Shown piece by piece: positions 20,336-30,913 of a DNA stretch of 64,000 nucleotides. The notes beneath the pieces were generated by a model. It was not told the DNA's origin. It did no database searches and was given only the letters and a program-made list of their open reading frames with translations. Location of the stretch: positions 562,804-626,803 of the forward strand of contig CM007316.1 of assembly GCA_000333855.2 (NCBI GenBank), written 5' to 3'. Position numbers and translations under genes: made by a program. Within the stretch, counting starts at the first letter, position 1, and each line of letters opens with the position of its first letter. Source of the stretch: Endotrypanum monterogeii (lineage: Eukaryota; Euglenozoa; Kinetoplastea; Trypanosomatida; Trypanosomatidae).

Positions 20336-20383
20336 AGCGGGGGAAAGGGAAAAAGACAGACGAAAAAAAAAAAACGAGGAGAA
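20336..20383 (-). promoter_or_regulatory. Pyrimidine-rich stretch upstream of the FtsH-like gene
   Basis: Minus strand shows a long T run followed by CGTCTGTCTTTTTCCC and a C run, about 160 bases before the ATG. It is the strongest pyrimidine tract in the leader and probably directs trans-splicing; the AG used is not certain. Confidence 0.4.
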
Positions 20384-20558
20384 ATTTCGTGGTTACACCA
20401 TCAGCGGGGAGAGTAGTGAAGCACACACACACACACAAAAAAAAGAAGGATTCACAGATAGAAGGAAATCTTAAAGGACAGAGAGAACGGAAGAACTGAG
20501 AAACGAATTTGTGCCCAGCGTTTTTCTTTTCTCCACTCTCTCTCTACGCGCTTGAGAT

Positions 20559-20560
<2 letters not shown>

Positions 20561-20598
<38 letters not shown>
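20561..20598. repeat. (TA)n microsatellite, left of gap 2
   Basis: About 18 AT units, followed by a noisy block and then N. Confidence 0.95.
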
Positions 20599-20603
<5 letters not shown>

Positions 20604-20695
20604 ATACTTCTCGTGTGTACGTGTAGAAGAGTAGGTGTGACGTGGTAGGGGTACGGCCTCGCTCGCACGACAACACTACGTCGACGAAGGTAAGG
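20599..20695. other. Probable assembly artefact: noisy copy of 20982-21059
   Basis: The order ATAA, TTC, TC, TGTG, CGTGT, GAAGA, TAGGTGTGAC, GGG, TA, GGCCT, GCT, GCA, CAACAC, GTCG and TAAGG is shared with 20982-21059, with inserted bases in between. The same mechanism as at gap 1, mirrored: the noisy copy is on the left here. Confidence 0.78.
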
Positions 20696-20948
20696 NNNNN
20701 NNNNNNNNNNNNNNNNNNNNNNNNNNNNNNNNNNNNNNNNNNNNNNNNNNNNNNNNNNNNNNNNNNNNNNNNNNNNNNNNNNNNNNNNNNNNNNNNNNNN
20801 NNNNNNNNNNNNNNNNNNNNNNNNNNNNNNNNNNNNNNNNNNNNNNNNNNNNNNNNNNNNNNNNNNNNNNNNNNNNNNNNNNNNNNNNNNNNNNNNNNNN
20901 NNNNNNNNNNNNNNNNNNNNNNNNNNNNNNNNNNNNNNNNNNNNNNNN
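20696..20948. other. Assembly gap 2 (253 N)
   Basis: Run of N bounded by a noisy copy on the left and a clean (TA)n tract on the right. No gene is interrupted. Confidence 0.98.

Positions 20949-20981
<33 letters not shown>
20949..20981. repeat. (TA)n microsatellite, right of gap 2
   Basis: About 16 AT units, likely the same tract as 20561-20598 in the genome. Confidence 0.95.
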
Positions 20982-20984
<3 letters not shown>

Positions 20985-21510
20985 ATAAATATTCCTCTGT
21001 GCGTGTGAAGATAGGTGTGACTGAGGGTAGGCCTGCTGCAGCAACACAGTCGCGATAAGGGGCAGACGAGGATACTAAGAAGACAGTGGCGACACACACC
21101 TAACTGGGGCACTATCACAAAAAGAGAGATGGTAATGGGGTAGAAAAAATATTAAAGAGAAAGGGATCACCGTACCGCGAACGACAACAGGTGTAATGAG
21201 ATACGGCCACGAGAGTAGACGTGGAATATAAATATATATGTGAGTTAATGTGAATGATTGCGGGGTGTTGGTGCTTCAGAATATGCGTTGGCGTATGATG
21301 TGAAAAAAAAATATATTTTTTTTTTTTTTGGGGGGGGGGCAAGGATAGGGATAAGAACGCAGATTGTATATGGTGTGTGTCCAGGTGGTGCGAGAGAAAG
21401 AAGAAAAATTTAGAAAAGGAGAGGTGCGCGAGAACAGACATCCGTTGACTTTCATTTCTTTACTTGGTCGGGATTTATGTTGCCAACCCATGCACATCTG
21501 CACATACAAA

Positions 21511-21534
21511 TATATATATATATATATATATATA
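21511..21534. repeat. (TA)n microsatellite
   Basis: About 12 AT units. Confidence 0.93.
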
Positions 21535-22412
21535 CACACTCATGACCAGTGGTGAACATGTTCGTTTTCAGACTTCCTGATTGGCTACTTGTGAACATTG
21601 TGATATTCTTGACAACATGGGGTGTGTAATAATCTGCCAATGAACCCTCCCTCTCCCCCCCCAAAAAAAGAAAATACGCTAGAATGAATGAGTTCTGAAT
21701 CGTTTGCTCACTTTGTAAATGAGACATCCGAAACAGAACGCAGCGAGCCCACAATTGAACATCAATCATCACAAACTGTCATTCTATTGCGCTACGCATC
21801 AGTACACAGCCGCTGCAGCGTGCAGCATTGTAGTGCCCACTGTGGAGAAAATTCTGGCAGATTTATAGCAGATGTAATTGAAAAATTCGTGTTCATCTGT
21901 CCTTTTCTTCACCCGAACTTCTAGTCGAAGGGGGAAGGATATCGAATGAGCGGAGCCAACTCGCCAGACTCGAGCGGTGGCACCCAACGAAGAGATGAAG
22001 GCTATTCATGACGCCGGAGTTCACTTTGCAGAATACAAACTAAATTGGGAAGACGACGCGGATGGATAAAGCTCATCATCTCGTCTCTAGTGTAACGAAC
22101 CAGAAAAAACTTGACTGCTCGGAGAATTAAATCTTACCATTGAGGCCTCGGGTATTGTGGGGGATGGGGATACGCGAAAGTCTGTTGAAGGGTGGCGATG
22201 TGCTAGGAACAGAAAAAAAATTTTTTTTCAAATAGAAAATTTTCAGCAGGTATGATTGCATTCACCCTGATGCTTCGAAAGAGGCGAAAATTAAACAAAC
22301 AAAAAATGTCTCAACGATAAGCGAGGTGAAAGGGCAACCGATGAAGTTACTCGCACACCAGTGCACCATAAAAGTCTCTCTCTGTCGTCTAGAGCGGAAC
22401 AAATGTATTTAC

Positions 22413-22431
22413 ATATATATATATATATATA
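22413..22431. repeat. (TA)n followed by (AG)n
   Basis: About nine AT units followed by ACAGAGAGAGAGAGACG. Confidence 0.9.
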
Positions 22432-22696
22432 CAGAGAGAGAGAGACGTACGCAAATAGAGGTATTCCCTATTACCCACGACAGGCGCCAAATAAACATTC
22501 ACTTTCTTCTCAGGTCTCGGAAAACGATTTTACGAGACTGATGTTATGCTCCCATTATGCAAAAAATGTTAGGTGGCCTACAGTTTACATGGGAGAGATT
22601 CTGTCGCCGAATGCGAGCGCCTATGAGATGCTCTTCGTCCTTCACGAGTCTTATCAATTGAACAGTTGAACCCAGTCAACTCGCTTCATGACACCG

Positions 22697-23410
22697 TTAT
22701 TCGTTTGGCTCTTTTTCCACACGCCCCCATGACGACTTCGCTAGTGGTGGGAGAGGCAGCCTGTTGTTGATGCCCATTGCTGTCTGTGCAGTTACCCTGT
22801 GCATTTCTCCCTGCTCCAAGGGGTGTGTGCAACTGTCTCTGGAGCGACCATCGAGGATCTTCGCGAAGCGCTCAAAAGACGCGCGAAGTTGTTTCTCGCG
22901 ACGCTCCTCGACGGCGGTGAGGGTCGTACTCACCGAAGTACCCAACATGCTCTCAGTTTCACACGGACCCCGAGACTCAGACTTGGTCACGTACGACTGC
23001 AATCTCCACTGAATTGGCGTTGTACGGTAGAGCTCAGTGACAAGTGGAACCCGCTCGCTTTGCTCTTCAGTTTCCAAAAACCGCCGTTGTGTGCGCTCAT
23101 TCACAAAAAGGATGTGAGCCCGGTAGTGGATGAGCATGGGCTGGAGCTGTTCCCTGATCGATTCCTCCGTCTCTCCACGCCAGCGTATTGTTTGCACCTG
23201 CACATGATCAGCACCACAAGCTTCTCGCAGACGGTGCACGGTGGCCATTACAATCCTGTTTTCGGGGGCCTCCGTGGCTTCCTGGCCTGGAAGACTTTCC
23301 AGAATAGGAATCAGGTGAGGGATGCGCTCTGCCTCGCACATCGGGTGCCCCTGCCCCTCCTCTTGAAGGGGACCAAAGCAGGTCATCGAAGAACCTGCTG
23401 GGAGGTTCAT
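22697..23410 (-). CDS. Unrecognised soluble protein, about 237 residues
   Basis: The frame is open to 23584, but the upstream part translates a C9T6 pyrimidine tract on the minus strand (23549-23570) that looks like a splice signal; an AG lies at about 23524. I therefore choose the ATG at 23410 (MNLPAGSSMTCFGPL). The protein has no signal peptide and no membrane segment. A moderately hydrophobic central part (residues about 45-125) is followed by a charged helical stretch (around EERREKQLRASFERFAKIL) and a Pro-rich tail. No family recognised. It lies between the FtsH-like and YqaJ-type genes, which gives no functional clue in a polycistronic cluster. Confidence 0.72.
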   Translation of the reverse strand: MNLPAGSSMTCFGPLQEEGQGHPMCEAERIPHLIPILESLPGQEATEAPENRIVMATVHRLREACGADHVQVQTIRWRGETEESIREQLQPMLIHYRAHILFVNERTQRRFLETEEQSERVPLVTELYRTTPIQWRLQSYVTKSESRGPCETESMLGTSVSTTLTAVEERREKQLRASFERFAKILDGRSRDSCTHPLEQGEMHRVTAQTAMGINNRLPLPPLAKSSWGRVEKEPNE

Positions 23411-23820
23411 GCCGAGTCGGTAATACCGCGTTTTATTTTTATTCACACCTGTGTCTGAGACTTCTTTCGGTGAAGTAAACGAAAAAGGAAACACAATCCA
23501 AAATGTATTGCCTCTTGGTGCAACTCCACGTAACACACACAGTCGGGCAGGGAAAAAAGGGGGGGGGCACAAGTTGTCTAGCACTTGCGCTTAATAAAAT
23601 TCTTTCTCAAAGGGGCAAGAATCGCGATCAATCGCACCTACGTGCACAGGTGCTTGAAGATTACGCTTAGTGAGAAGGAAATCTGACTCGTCGCCCACAA
23701 CCCGCTGTGGTCACCCAAAAAGGATGCAAAGGGAAAAAAAGAGAAAAAAAAAGAAATAATCCCCTCCAAAAAAGACATAAGGATTCGGTCGCATCGGAAA
23801 ATGCAGGTGGTTAGTTTTCC

Positions 23821-23832
23821 ATATCTATATCT

Positions 23833-23863
<31 letters not shown>

Positions 23864-23869
23864 TATATA
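23821..23869. repeat. (ATATCT)5 hexamer repeat passing into (TA)n
   Basis: Five ATATCT units at 23821-23850 then about nine AT units. It looks like a (TA)n tract in which a point change was spread by slippage. Confidence 0.93.
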
Positions 23870-24413
23870 GTTTATCAGGAGGGAAATATTACCAAAAGGT
23901 TGTTTTTCCTTTTTCGCCCCATTTGCGCAGGGTGAATATATTAGCCTACCTCTCAACTAAAAACAGACTCAAGGACACACAGGTGGTGAGGGTTCCATGC
24001 CAGATGGAGGAGTGTGATGCGGTGAAGTAACCACTCACTCACAAATAACTCACAGCGGACCTCCTGAGAGTTGCTTTTAAAGAAAGAAGACGTTTGTGTT
24101 GGGATTAATCATTTAGAAACTTTATTTTCATTTTGTAGACATTTTATAGCAAGACGCTCGGACATCCGTAATGGGGGGATTGCGCCTTTGCTTATCGATT
24201 CACTATACCGAAATCTACATTGTCACCGCATAGCTGACTGGTTGCCTAACCATTAAGACGGGGGTTTCGTTGAGTCAGGCGAGAGAACAGGGCCCCGGGC
24301 CTCGAAAAACAAAAAGGGATCACGAGTATACGCTCATATTACCTCACCTGAGCGACATTGGGCTCACTCAGTTGGACCCAGTCTCACTCTTCAGAAGCAC
24401 ACCTCATTAAATA

Positions 24414-24415
<2 letters not shown>

Positions 24416-24445
<30 letters not shown>
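24416..24445. repeat. (TA)n microsatellite
   Basis: About 15 AT units, about 640 bases beyond the YqaJ-type stop codon. Confidence 0.95.
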
Positions 24446-24446
<1 letters not shown>

Positions 24447-25084
24447 CAATTTACAGGTGTCGAGGGCACTGAAAGACTTCTTGTACTGCGATCTGATTCA
24501 CCTCCTGCCCACCCTGCGTGGTTCCCCACCTTTCTGCATATGCAGGCGACCACTGACGCCCGGGGCCCGAGTGGCGTGTTCCTTTTTCTTTTTTGGGAGG
24601 GAGGAGGGGGCATCTTTTCAGCATGCGTGAACGTAGTCGTCTAGGAGCGTCAAATAAGGGGCGGTTGACTTTTCACTCAGTTGCATAGTGTACATCTAAA
24701 GATGAGTCGGAATCCTGCAAAACGAGGGATATCATGTGTGAGAGTGTCTGGTATAGACGAAGGGCCACGGGAACCGGCAGAATCTCAGACGCGCTGAGAG
24801 ATAAAATCCGACGCATGGTTATCGGTGCCACCCCCTTTTTTTTTCTTCCGGGCAGAGACGCCTCTACATCGTCGTGTTTCTCCTACCCAAAAGCGTACAA
24901 TCAGTTGGACCGAAATCCTCCACTCACCCCATCACCCAGCGCACTTTTTTTTGTTTTTTTTTTTTTGCTCACCCCCCCCTCTAGTACCCTCGTTGGAGTA
25001 GGAGGATGGATCCTCATGATTCAAAATGAGCAGAAAAAATACTCCTTACCTCGCCCACTCATAATGACCTCCTCTCCTATACAC

Positions 25085-27271
25085 TCATGGGCAGATGGAG
25101 CGACATTCGGGAGTGCTCGCGCCGATACATCGCGGAGATGCAGCTGCTGTGACGTTGTCGAGTACGACTGGAGTTGCGGCCAAATCGTTTCCAGAAAGAC
25201 ACCAGCTTTGCAACCCGACTGCTTGCTGTGATGCCGCAGAGAGTTCGTCAGCTGATGGACCATATTTTTTAGGACTCCGCCTAGCGTTGTTTTCGAGATC
25301 CCATCCCCGTTTGAGAAATGGCTGCTGGTGTGCCGAGTGAGCGTCATAGCAATCCAGCAGCACCGACTGCACATCGTGGGGCTCCGACGGTGAAGGATTT
25401 CTTGGCGACACACACACCACGGAAGAAGATCTCACAGTATAGGAGGATCCGTCTCGGCGAAACGGTGTCGCGGTCATAAGTGAGGAGGAGCGACTGCTCG
25501 CTACCTCGTCGTAGTGCGGTACCCCACTAGCACCTGTGTGTGCCAGCTGGACTCTCTTCGGCGACGAAGACGCTGGGCCTGAGAGCACAGGATTAAAGTT
25601 CGGTAGAGAAACACACGCCGAAACGTGAGGAGTAACCGCGCACGCAAACGACATTTCTCGCTCACACACCGCAGCAGCATCGTCGCTCAGCAGCGACGCG
25701 AAAAAAAGTTGCTCGTAAAAGCCGAGGGGCACGACGTCGCGGACCGACCCCATAGTCTTGTCCTCAGTAGGGAGGGGAGATGGAAAGCAACACCGAGCCA
25801 CCACCTGTCCACCGCTCCAGTCATATGGGACATTGAGCGATACTCTTACAAAGGGGTCAGAAAGAGTTTTTGCCGTGCTAGTCCATGCCTGCCAAAACAT
25901 ACCCGTTGCACTTTCTTCGAACAAGCCTTTTTTCTCCAAGACCTGTCGCCACGAGGAGAATCGACACCAGAGCTGGATCTCAGTTTCGCAAGTATGTGTG
26001 TCATCTACTTCATTTCCCACACACGCGAATAGCAGTCTCACCACAGGCGATTGCGCGACAATCGCGACGCGTTCACACTCCGTTAAGGTCGCCCAGGCAG
26101 ACCCTTCGCAGATCAAGGACCCGTCCTGCGCTTGCACTGGAGAGTGGTCATTGTTGTCGTCGGCGCGGTACCGGTGGAGCGTCTCGATAGGATTCGGAAA
26201 CTGTGCGAAAAAAGAAAACCGACGTGCGTCTGTGAGCGCCGCGTTCGCTGTGATATCGAACGGAAAAACTAGCGGTGCAACTTCGATAGAGCGAAAGTCG
26301 AACTCGGCAAAGGCAAAGGATCGATTCAGCCAATCCGGCGGCCCGTCCTTGACCCAGCTTGATACGCAGCGTAGATTCGGCTCTGCCCAGGCCCAGAACG
26401 CACGCGAGCGGCGGACGCGCCATGCCTCAACCTGGCACATTGGGCGATCGAGGTACACAAAAAAATCGCACTCCTCACAGTCTGCGATGGCGAGCTGGCC
26501 TTGTATTTGGCATATGTAATGCTTTGGGATGCCATAGCATTGGTAGTCGCCTTTGTTCGAGTCATATAGTGCCCTGAATGGGGATTTGATCTCCAGTAGC
26601 CTTACCTCGCGACGAGGCGGCGGCGACACCTGCTCAGCACTCACAGGGCTTTTTGGTAGACGTGTACCGCGGCCCCCTTCAGTGGAGCACCGAGTGTCAC
26701 CGGCTGTTGCGCTGGTTCTCCCATTGCTGTCGCAAACCAAGGTTTCCGAGCTATGCGATGGTCGACCAGACAGCGTGTCTTGCGGGGAGCGCGGACGTCG
26801 TTTGCTTTTGAATGGAACCCGTACAGAGCATCTACCACGTCCATGTGGATGTTGCGTCACATCTCCTTCACCGCATACAACGAAGTCGTCACTGTAGCTC
26901 TTACGAGAGCATTCTTGGTTCCATGGGGAGAGCGCTCCTGTATGTCGTGTCTGCTGCTCGCCGCTGTCTAAGTATATTTGTCCGTCTGGCGAGCAGCCCA
27001 GAATTCGATCGTGCGTCACAAAGAAACCGCCATCGTGGACACGACAACCCAGGAGCAGTTCGTACAAGGCGCGTGACTTGGGTTCCGTATTTATGCCATG
27101 ATCTGTGACGGCGTTCCCCTTGAACTCCTGCTCCGTGCCCACGATATCGCGGAGATAGTGCACGTAGTCTGATACACGGCCACAAAATCCCAGTGCCATA
27201 CCGAACTGAGACGCTGACAAACCATATGAATGGGATGCACGCCACTTGATCTTTTCCGGGTGCTGTGCCAT
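25085..27271 (-). CDS. YqaJ/lambda-exonuclease-type nuclease with long C-terminal extension
   Basis: 728 residues. Residues 1-300 carry the PD-(D/E)XK pattern of YqaJ recombinases: TEPKSRALYE at 62-71 (catalytic Glu candidate E63), GFFVTHDRILGCSPDGQIY at 82-100 (D96), LEIKSPF at 226-232 (E227, K229) and HYICQIQGQLAI at 251-262. These enzymes are 5'-3' exonucleases that resect double-stranded DNA, as lambda exonuclease does for single-strand annealing. Between the SPDG and EIK motifs sits a Ser/Arg/Thr-rich insertion of about 120 residues where family members have a short loop. Residues about 300-728 are not recognised and the last third is Ser/Pro/Ala-rich. All four motifs are intact, so activity is plausible. 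It could act in nuclear or kinetoplast DNA repair; no import signal is clear. Confidence 0.82.
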   Translation of the reverse strand: MAQHPEKIKWRASHSYGLSASQFGMALGFCGRVSDYVHYLRDIVGTEQEFKGNAVTDHGINTEPKSRALYELLLGCRVHDGGFFVTHDRILGCSPDGQIYLDSGEQQTRHTGALSPWNQECSRKSYSDDFVVCGEGDVTQHPHGRGRCSVRVPFKSKRRPRSPQDTLSGRPSHSSETLVCDSNGRTSATAGDTRCSTEGGRGTRLPKSPVSAEQVSPPPRREVRLLEIKSPFRALYDSNKGDYQCYGIPKHYICQIQGQLAIADCEECDFFVYLDRPMCQVEAWRVRRSRAFWAWAEPNLRCVSSWVKDGPPDWLNRSFAFAEFDFRSIEVAPLVFPFDITANAALTDARRFSFFAQFPNPIETLHRYRADDNNDHSPVQAQDGSLICEGSAWATLTECERVAIVAQSPVVRLLFACVGNEVDDTHTCETEIQLWCRFSSWRQVLEKKGLFEESATGMFWQAWTSTAKTLSDPFVRVSLNVPYDWSGGQVVARCCFPSPLPTEDKTMGSVRDVVPLGFYEQLFFASLLSDDAAAVCEREMSFACAVTPHVSACVSLPNFNPVLSGPASSSPKRVQLAHTGASGVPHYDEVASSRSSSLMTATPFRRDGSSYTVRSSSVVCVSPRNPSPSEPHDVQSVLLDCYDAHSAHQQPFLKRGWDLENNARRSPKKYGPSADELSAASQQAVGLQSWCLSGNDLAATPVVLDNVTAAASPRCIGASTPECRSICP

Positions 27272-27278
27272 TGCGAAC

Positions 27279-27280
27279 CT
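27279..27280 (-). promoter_or_regulatory. Candidate spliced-leader acceptor for the YqaJ-type gene
   Basis: Minus strand reads CATACTCTACAG then GTTCGCA and the ATG, giving a 7-base 5' leader after the AG. The upstream pyrimidine tract is weak (AATCTTTTCC), so an AG further up is possible. Confidence 0.4.
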
Positions 27281-27378
27281 GTAGAGTATGATATTTTGGA
27301 AAAGATTTAAAACATAAAACTGCCTGAACAGTCTCTCTACCTACGGGTACGGCTACAGCTATACGCGTATGAGTGCAG

Positions 27379-27400
27379 TATATATATATATATATATATA
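27379..27400. repeat. (TA)n microsatellite
   Basis: Eleven AT units about 110 bases upstream of the YqaJ-type start. Confidence 0.92.
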
Positions 27401-27594
27401 GAATGTATATGTATCTATAAGGAAGTGGTTTCATGCCCCATTACTGTAGGGTGGGAAACGGACTCTAGTGCGCGGGGTACGTGTGGCGCGAGCAGAAAGG
27501 CACGGCCTATAAAAACAGAAAATCTACCTTTTTTTTTTGAAACGCATATAGGTAAACTTACCTCTCAACGAATAGTATTGAAACAAGTATATAG

Positions 27595-27603
<9 letters not shown>

Positions 27604-27627
<24 letters not shown>
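27604..27627. repeat. (TA)n microsatellite
   Basis: Eleven AT units preceded by a CA run. Confidence 0.92.
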
Positions 27628-30600
27628 AGTAGCTGTGTGTCTGTGTGCCTCTAGATTTGTATGTGCGCAAGAATAGTTCGTCTTTCCCGCATCTAAAAAA
27701 AAAAGGCTAGGAGGAAAAATATACTCCGGCGATGGCTTGTGCGTAACGCACACAGCATCACCGCTATGATAGATCTATACGTGCGTGAGCACACAGAAAA
27801 GGATGAAGGAGATATGGGGTGTGGTTTTACGCAAGTTCGTAGGAAACGATGTGACGGCAGTGTGCATAATGCTTTAGAACAGGTCGAAACGGTGGTGTCA
27901 CTGGTGAACCTCTTTCAGATGTTCAGTTGAATGCACAAAACAAAATTACAGACCTCTGTGGAGCCCCGCGCGCAGCTTCGGTGGTTAGGGAGACCGATTT
28001 CCAAAAAAAAAAAAAGAAGGATCAAATTTATCTAAACAATCCTCGACACAAACGAACAAAACAACAAAAAACATTGAACAGCAGCGCGCAGGGTCGTTTT
28101 TTCTTTCCTTTGTCTCTCTTCCGTGTGCCACATTTCAGCCCTTCGTGATGGAATTGGCGAAGAAACACGACTCCACACAGAGTCTTCATACCTCAGCAGA
28201 TACCGGCGAGATTTTCCTTTTTATTGTACATCAACACAAGCACGCAGCCGTGGAGACAAAAGTAGCGCAGATCCTCTTACACAGACCGTTTCGAAAAAAA
28301 AAAGATTTTAGCGTGGCATTGCACCAAGCACTAGTGTGACTGGAAATGGAAAAAAAAACTCCCGTGAAAGATGTCATTGTGACACTACAGTTAAACAGCG
28401 GTCGTGGCGTGCGAAGGCTATGTGCCGATGGTTCGTGTGAAGTGCACTGCGCTTCCTTGACTTGTCCCTGTCACCTATTCGCTTGCGCGTGCTAAGAGAT
28501 CCTTGCCGGATAAAATTGCGTGAACTCTGTTACTCGACCGTGGCAGTCCGCACGCAGTGTGATCCTCGAGGTCGAGAGTGACTCAAGCTGCCGTGGATGT
28601 CAGCAGATCTTGTGTCGGGTTATGCCGTATAATGTGGGTGAAAGCCTTAGCAAATCCATATAAAAGTGAGCGAGGGCTCCCCTCCCTCATTTTCTGATGT
28701 CGAGTGCTTCCCTGAGCTTACAATCCGGTTGCATGATTTCACAATGACGAAAAAAAAAAAAAAGAATAAGTATAAATATTTATTTATTTTCCTTCGTATA
28801 TTTTCGCCACTAGGGGAACTCAATTGAGGGACTTGGGATGTGCTCGTCACGCAAAAACTACGTTCACCACCCAAACTGATCTCATCACGTGTGTCAACAT
28901 CTTTTACCTTGGCCACGGGTGTCGATGACGAAACTGTACTTAATTTGACACCCGCCTGTGCTGCTATTTCCTCCTAGTTCCACTCTTCTTCAGATCTTTG
29001 GGTGTATCCCATTTTGCAGGACGCCCTGCGCACATCAGCGATACACACGCTAGGGACGGTCGCCACTGCATGGACAAATGGTTCGCATCTCTCATTAGTG
29101 TAGTGTGTTTGCGTGCATCTGTCTCTGCGAGGGAAAACGAAGTTACGTGAGCAGCCGAACTCCATCGAAAGAACCTACGTCAGTGAGCTGATGCTGGATA
29201 GCCAAATTAGCGCCAATAGTTCGCTTTTTGCTCGATGCAGGCGTGGCGCACGTGGCGCCGATGTCCAGCAGAAAAGATTTTTTATTTGACTTGGTCACCA
29301 CACACACACACAACAAAAAAAAAAACATATCATCAAGGGTAGTGGGGTAGTTCGCCATGCCATCATGATCATGAGGGGAGAGGGGGTGTAGGTTCGTTAA
29401 TACACCGTTTTAAAGCCACCTCGTGAGCCGCTTCCGTCGTCGGCACTGTGAGGCTCGACAATGCAAGCATCTTCTTTCATTGAAAATCGTCGAGAATACG
29501 CCCTTCATCGTCGCCTCTCAGTTCACAGTCGCACGTCGGCTCCGTTTTCACGTATATGAACATGCGCGATTCTTTAGATCTGGTGCCCGTCTCGAGACGT
29601 GGTGCTACAACGGTACAGGACGTTAGCCTCTCTATCCGAAATGTACTTGGAGGCTATATTCTCATATACCCGCGCTTCGAGTCCGGTAGCCAAAGATTAG
29701 CTGTACTCCAGTCCATTGAAATAAGCCCGGCACAGCTGTCAGGCAGTATTATTGTGTAATCGTTAATCTTTTCGGCCAAATTGATGAGTTGACCAATGCC
29801 TAGCCGTGGTCTCAATGAGCACCACTGCACCCGACCCAGGCCTCCACTGTTGTTGGCTGTTATCAGAAAAATGTTTCATGAGGAATCAGCTGGAATCTGC
29901 TTTGACACAAGCACGAGAGAACGTAGAGTGACGACACGAACCTTCCTTTCATAGGTGCTCCTCTTCTCCAGGGTTTTTTTTTCCCACTGTATATTGTCAT
30001 TCCTATTCACTTCTTTGGTCACGAGCACTCCTACTTTGCAATATATTTATATAAAGAGAGTGCAGCGCGAACATGAGCACACCTAAATTTCTCAAGAGAC
30101 TGTTGAGGAAGGAATGACCGGGAGATGCACACTCAGACAATCACAAGCGCAGTGCTCAATTGCGATATCAGGAGGAGGCAAAAAAAAAAAAAAAAAGAAA
30201 GAGGGGAAACTGCTCCCTGAGAAGCGAAGAGAAAAAAGGACTTGTTCTCATCCCTCATGCACACCTTTGCGGATGAACAAACAAGCAGCATTCCACCTTC
30301 CCAGCTCCCCACACACGTGCGCATCTCTCCCCTATGAGATAATGACGTTGAACAGGGTGCAAGGTAAGCTCCGAATCGCTGTTGCCGGCGCTGAGAGGAG
30401 AGGAAGGGTGAACAGAAACCACTGTGAAGACATCTCCGCTATGGAGTATTGTTTACATGGCTCGCTGCTCTTCAAAAATAGGTGAATCATGTGCTCTAAA
30501 TGAGTCTGGAGAGGTGCCGCCCAGAAGAGGCACAAAAGGGCGGCGTCAGCCCACGAAACACCCTTCCACTCCTCCTTTCCCTCGCTCATTTTCATTTTCA

Positions 30601-30913
30601 ATTATTCCACCTCATCTGTCGTTTTTTTTTTTTGAACCTCGCAACACAAACAAGAAGATGTCGACTAGCAAGAGAGAAACAGTTAGAATACAAAAGAGAC
30701 ACTGGAAAGAGGCTATGAATGTCACCATCAGAGTCATTGGAGAAAAAATAAAATTGACGCCAAGAGAACCTGCAGTTGGCCCCCCCCCCCATCCTTCCTT
30801 CCTTCCCCAGACCCACTTGAGCCGTTGCAGGGGGAAAAGGAGAGGTCAAAACACTGGGGTCTTATACGATTACAGAAACGCGGGGACGCGATAGAGCGCT
30901 CGCTAGGGGGCCG

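Larger units (their letters stand above)
20180..22696. other. Spacer with assembly gap, no gene seen
   Basis: Holds the FtsH-like leader, a CA run at about 20422-20437, (TA)n tracts at 20561-20598, 20949-20981, 21511-21534 and 22413-22431, a 253-base gap, and opposed T14G10 and C8A7 runs (21316-21339 and 21655-21669). The block 21690-22200 is of higher complexity but has no long minus-strand frame. Confidence 0.65.
23411..25084. other. Spacer, no gene seen
   Basis: Contains the pyrimidine tract for the preceding gene at 23549-23570, an ATATCT/(TA)n tract at 23821-23869, a (TA)n tract at 24416-24445 and T runs near 24830 and 24950-24966 on the + strand. Confidence 0.65.
27272..30913. other. 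3.6-kb spacer, no gene seen
   Basis: Holds (TA)n tracts at 27379-27400 and 27604-27627, many A and T runs, and two blocks of ordinary complexity at about 28340-28660 and 29380-29960. The second has a 67-codon + strand frame (29556-29759) that can be extended upstream to 29484, opposite to the transcription direction and without a motif. No tRNA or snoRNA could be supported in these blocks. Confidence 0.6.

Noticed and set aside
29484..29759. + strand frame of up to 91 codons in the 3.6-kb spacer
   Set aside because: Opposite to all genes in the window, no motif, no recognisable transposon relation.
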